Shown piece after piece: positions 4,755 to 5,194 of a DNA stretch of 5,194 nt (positions are counted from its first letter, which is position 1; each line of letters begins with the position of its first letter). A program made the translations under genes and the position numbers. Under the pieces are notes generated by a model that searched no databases, was not told the DNA's origin, and saw only the letters and a program-made list of their open reading frames with translations. This stretch comes from Phycisphaerales bacterium (GTDB lineage Bacteria; Planctomycetota; Phycisphaerae; Phycisphaerales; UBA1924): contig JALOQT010000104.1 in NCBI GenBank assembly GCA_025453375.1, forward strand, positions 1 through 5,194, written 5' to 3'.

Positions 4755-5194
4755 ATGTCAACGTTCTCGAACAACCCGAATCCGAGCAATCCCCAGCAGG
4801 TCGCCGCGCCGAATGCCGCGGCGGGCGTGGCCGATTCGCTGGTCGTTCGTCAGTTTGAGCGAGTTCGCTGCGCTCTGCGTGGCCTGGCGCGAATCGCTCC
4901 GGAGCATGAGCGGCTCATCACGCTGTCGGCCAAGGCGCTGGACGCGACAGACAGCGGCGCCGCCGGCGGCATGACCGGCACCATCGTCGACCTTTCTCGC
5001 GGTGGTCTGGGCATCCGAACCAAAGTCTTCATCCCCAAGCAGACGCGGCTGGTCGTGCAGATCACCGATGCCTCCCTCGGCGGCACCAGTGACAGCCCCG
5101 TCCTGACTGCCGAAGTCCGCGTCATGCGTGTGGTCATGATCGATCGCACGCCGTCATACGAACTGGGCACAGCGTTCATCGATTCGGGCACATC
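4755..5194 (+). CDS. PilZ-domain protein, 3' end beyond the window
   Basis: The frame is open from ATG 4755 to the right edge, giving 146 residues without a stop; the gene is truncated by the window, not broken. PilZ domains bind cyclic di-GMP and control motility, exopolysaccharide or other envelope functions. The diagnostic D/N-x-S-x-x-G-G motif is DLSRGGLGI (79-87). Strands TGTIVDLS, TRLVVQIT, LTAEVRVMRVV and YELGTAFID follow in the usual PilZ order, with the typical G-x-x-F near the end (138-141). A candidate for the second binding motif, R-x-x-x-R, is RQFER (32-36), but it lies about 43 residues before DLSRGG, further than usual. The first 28 residues are a low-complexity Asn/Pro/Ala-rich tail. 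An upstream in-frame stop lies at 4728-4730, and ATG 4755 is the first ATG after it. No clear Shine-Dalgarno sequence is seen. It is divergent from the ATPase gene. Confidence 0.88.
   Translation, partial: MSTFSNNPNPSNPQQVAAPNAAAGVADSLVVRQFERVRCALRGLARIAPEHERLITLSAKALDATDSGAAGGMTGTIVDLSRGGLGIRTKVFIPKQTRLVVQITDASLGGTSDSPVLTAEVRVMRVVMIDRTPSYELGTAFIDSGT

Noticed and set aside
4522..4974. 150-codon forward open frame across the divergent intergenic region
   Set aside because: It is Arg-rich without a domain and overlaps the PilZ gene in another frame; the PilZ frame carries the DLSRGG motif.

Overview
The window looks like chromosomal DNA of a GC-rich planctomycete, most likely of the class Phycisphaerae. 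The main evidence is the first gene. It encodes a pseudopilin with a type IV prepilin N-terminus (FTLIELLVVVAIIALL) and a C-terminal R-H-x9-D-G-H motif, a combination expanded to many copies per genome in Planctomycetes. The large HerA-like ATPase and the PilZ protein fit such a genome but are not diagnostic. No mobile element, CRISPR array, tRNA or rRNA was seen.

Layout from left to right. Positions 1-262 have no convincing gene. They form a leader with three closely spaced inverted repeats, ending in a good Shine-Dalgarno (SD) sequence. Positions 263-1315 (+) encode the pseudopilin, followed by a clear intrinsic terminator at 1373-1402. The gap up to 1528 holds a 14-bp dyad, a TGATG pentanucleotide repeat and a TATACT box placed so close to the next ATG that the transcript may be leaderless. 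Positions 1529-1888 (+) encode a 119-residue single-pass membrane protein whose soluble part resembles a BON-type domain. Positions 1948-4500 (-) encode an 850-residue HerA/FtsK-superfamily P-loop ATPase with a long coiled-coil C-terminal region; it is convergent with the BON-like gene. Positions 4501-4754 are a divergent intergenic region with a G-rich tract and a dyad overlapping TTGACA. From 4755 to the right edge (+) runs the 5' part of a PilZ-domain gene, cut off by the window end.

The genes do not form one operon. The pseudopilin is its own transcription unit, the BON-like gene appears separate, and the ATPase is transcribed against it and away from the PilZ gene. A pseudopilin and a c-di-GMP-type PilZ domain both belong to the surface and secretion biology of the cell, but nothing here links them functionally. 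I did not find a clear new multi-gene system. The least explained items are the structured leader of the pseudopilin gene, the possible leaderless BON-like gene behind a short tandem repeat, and the uncharacterised C-terminal half of the ATPase.
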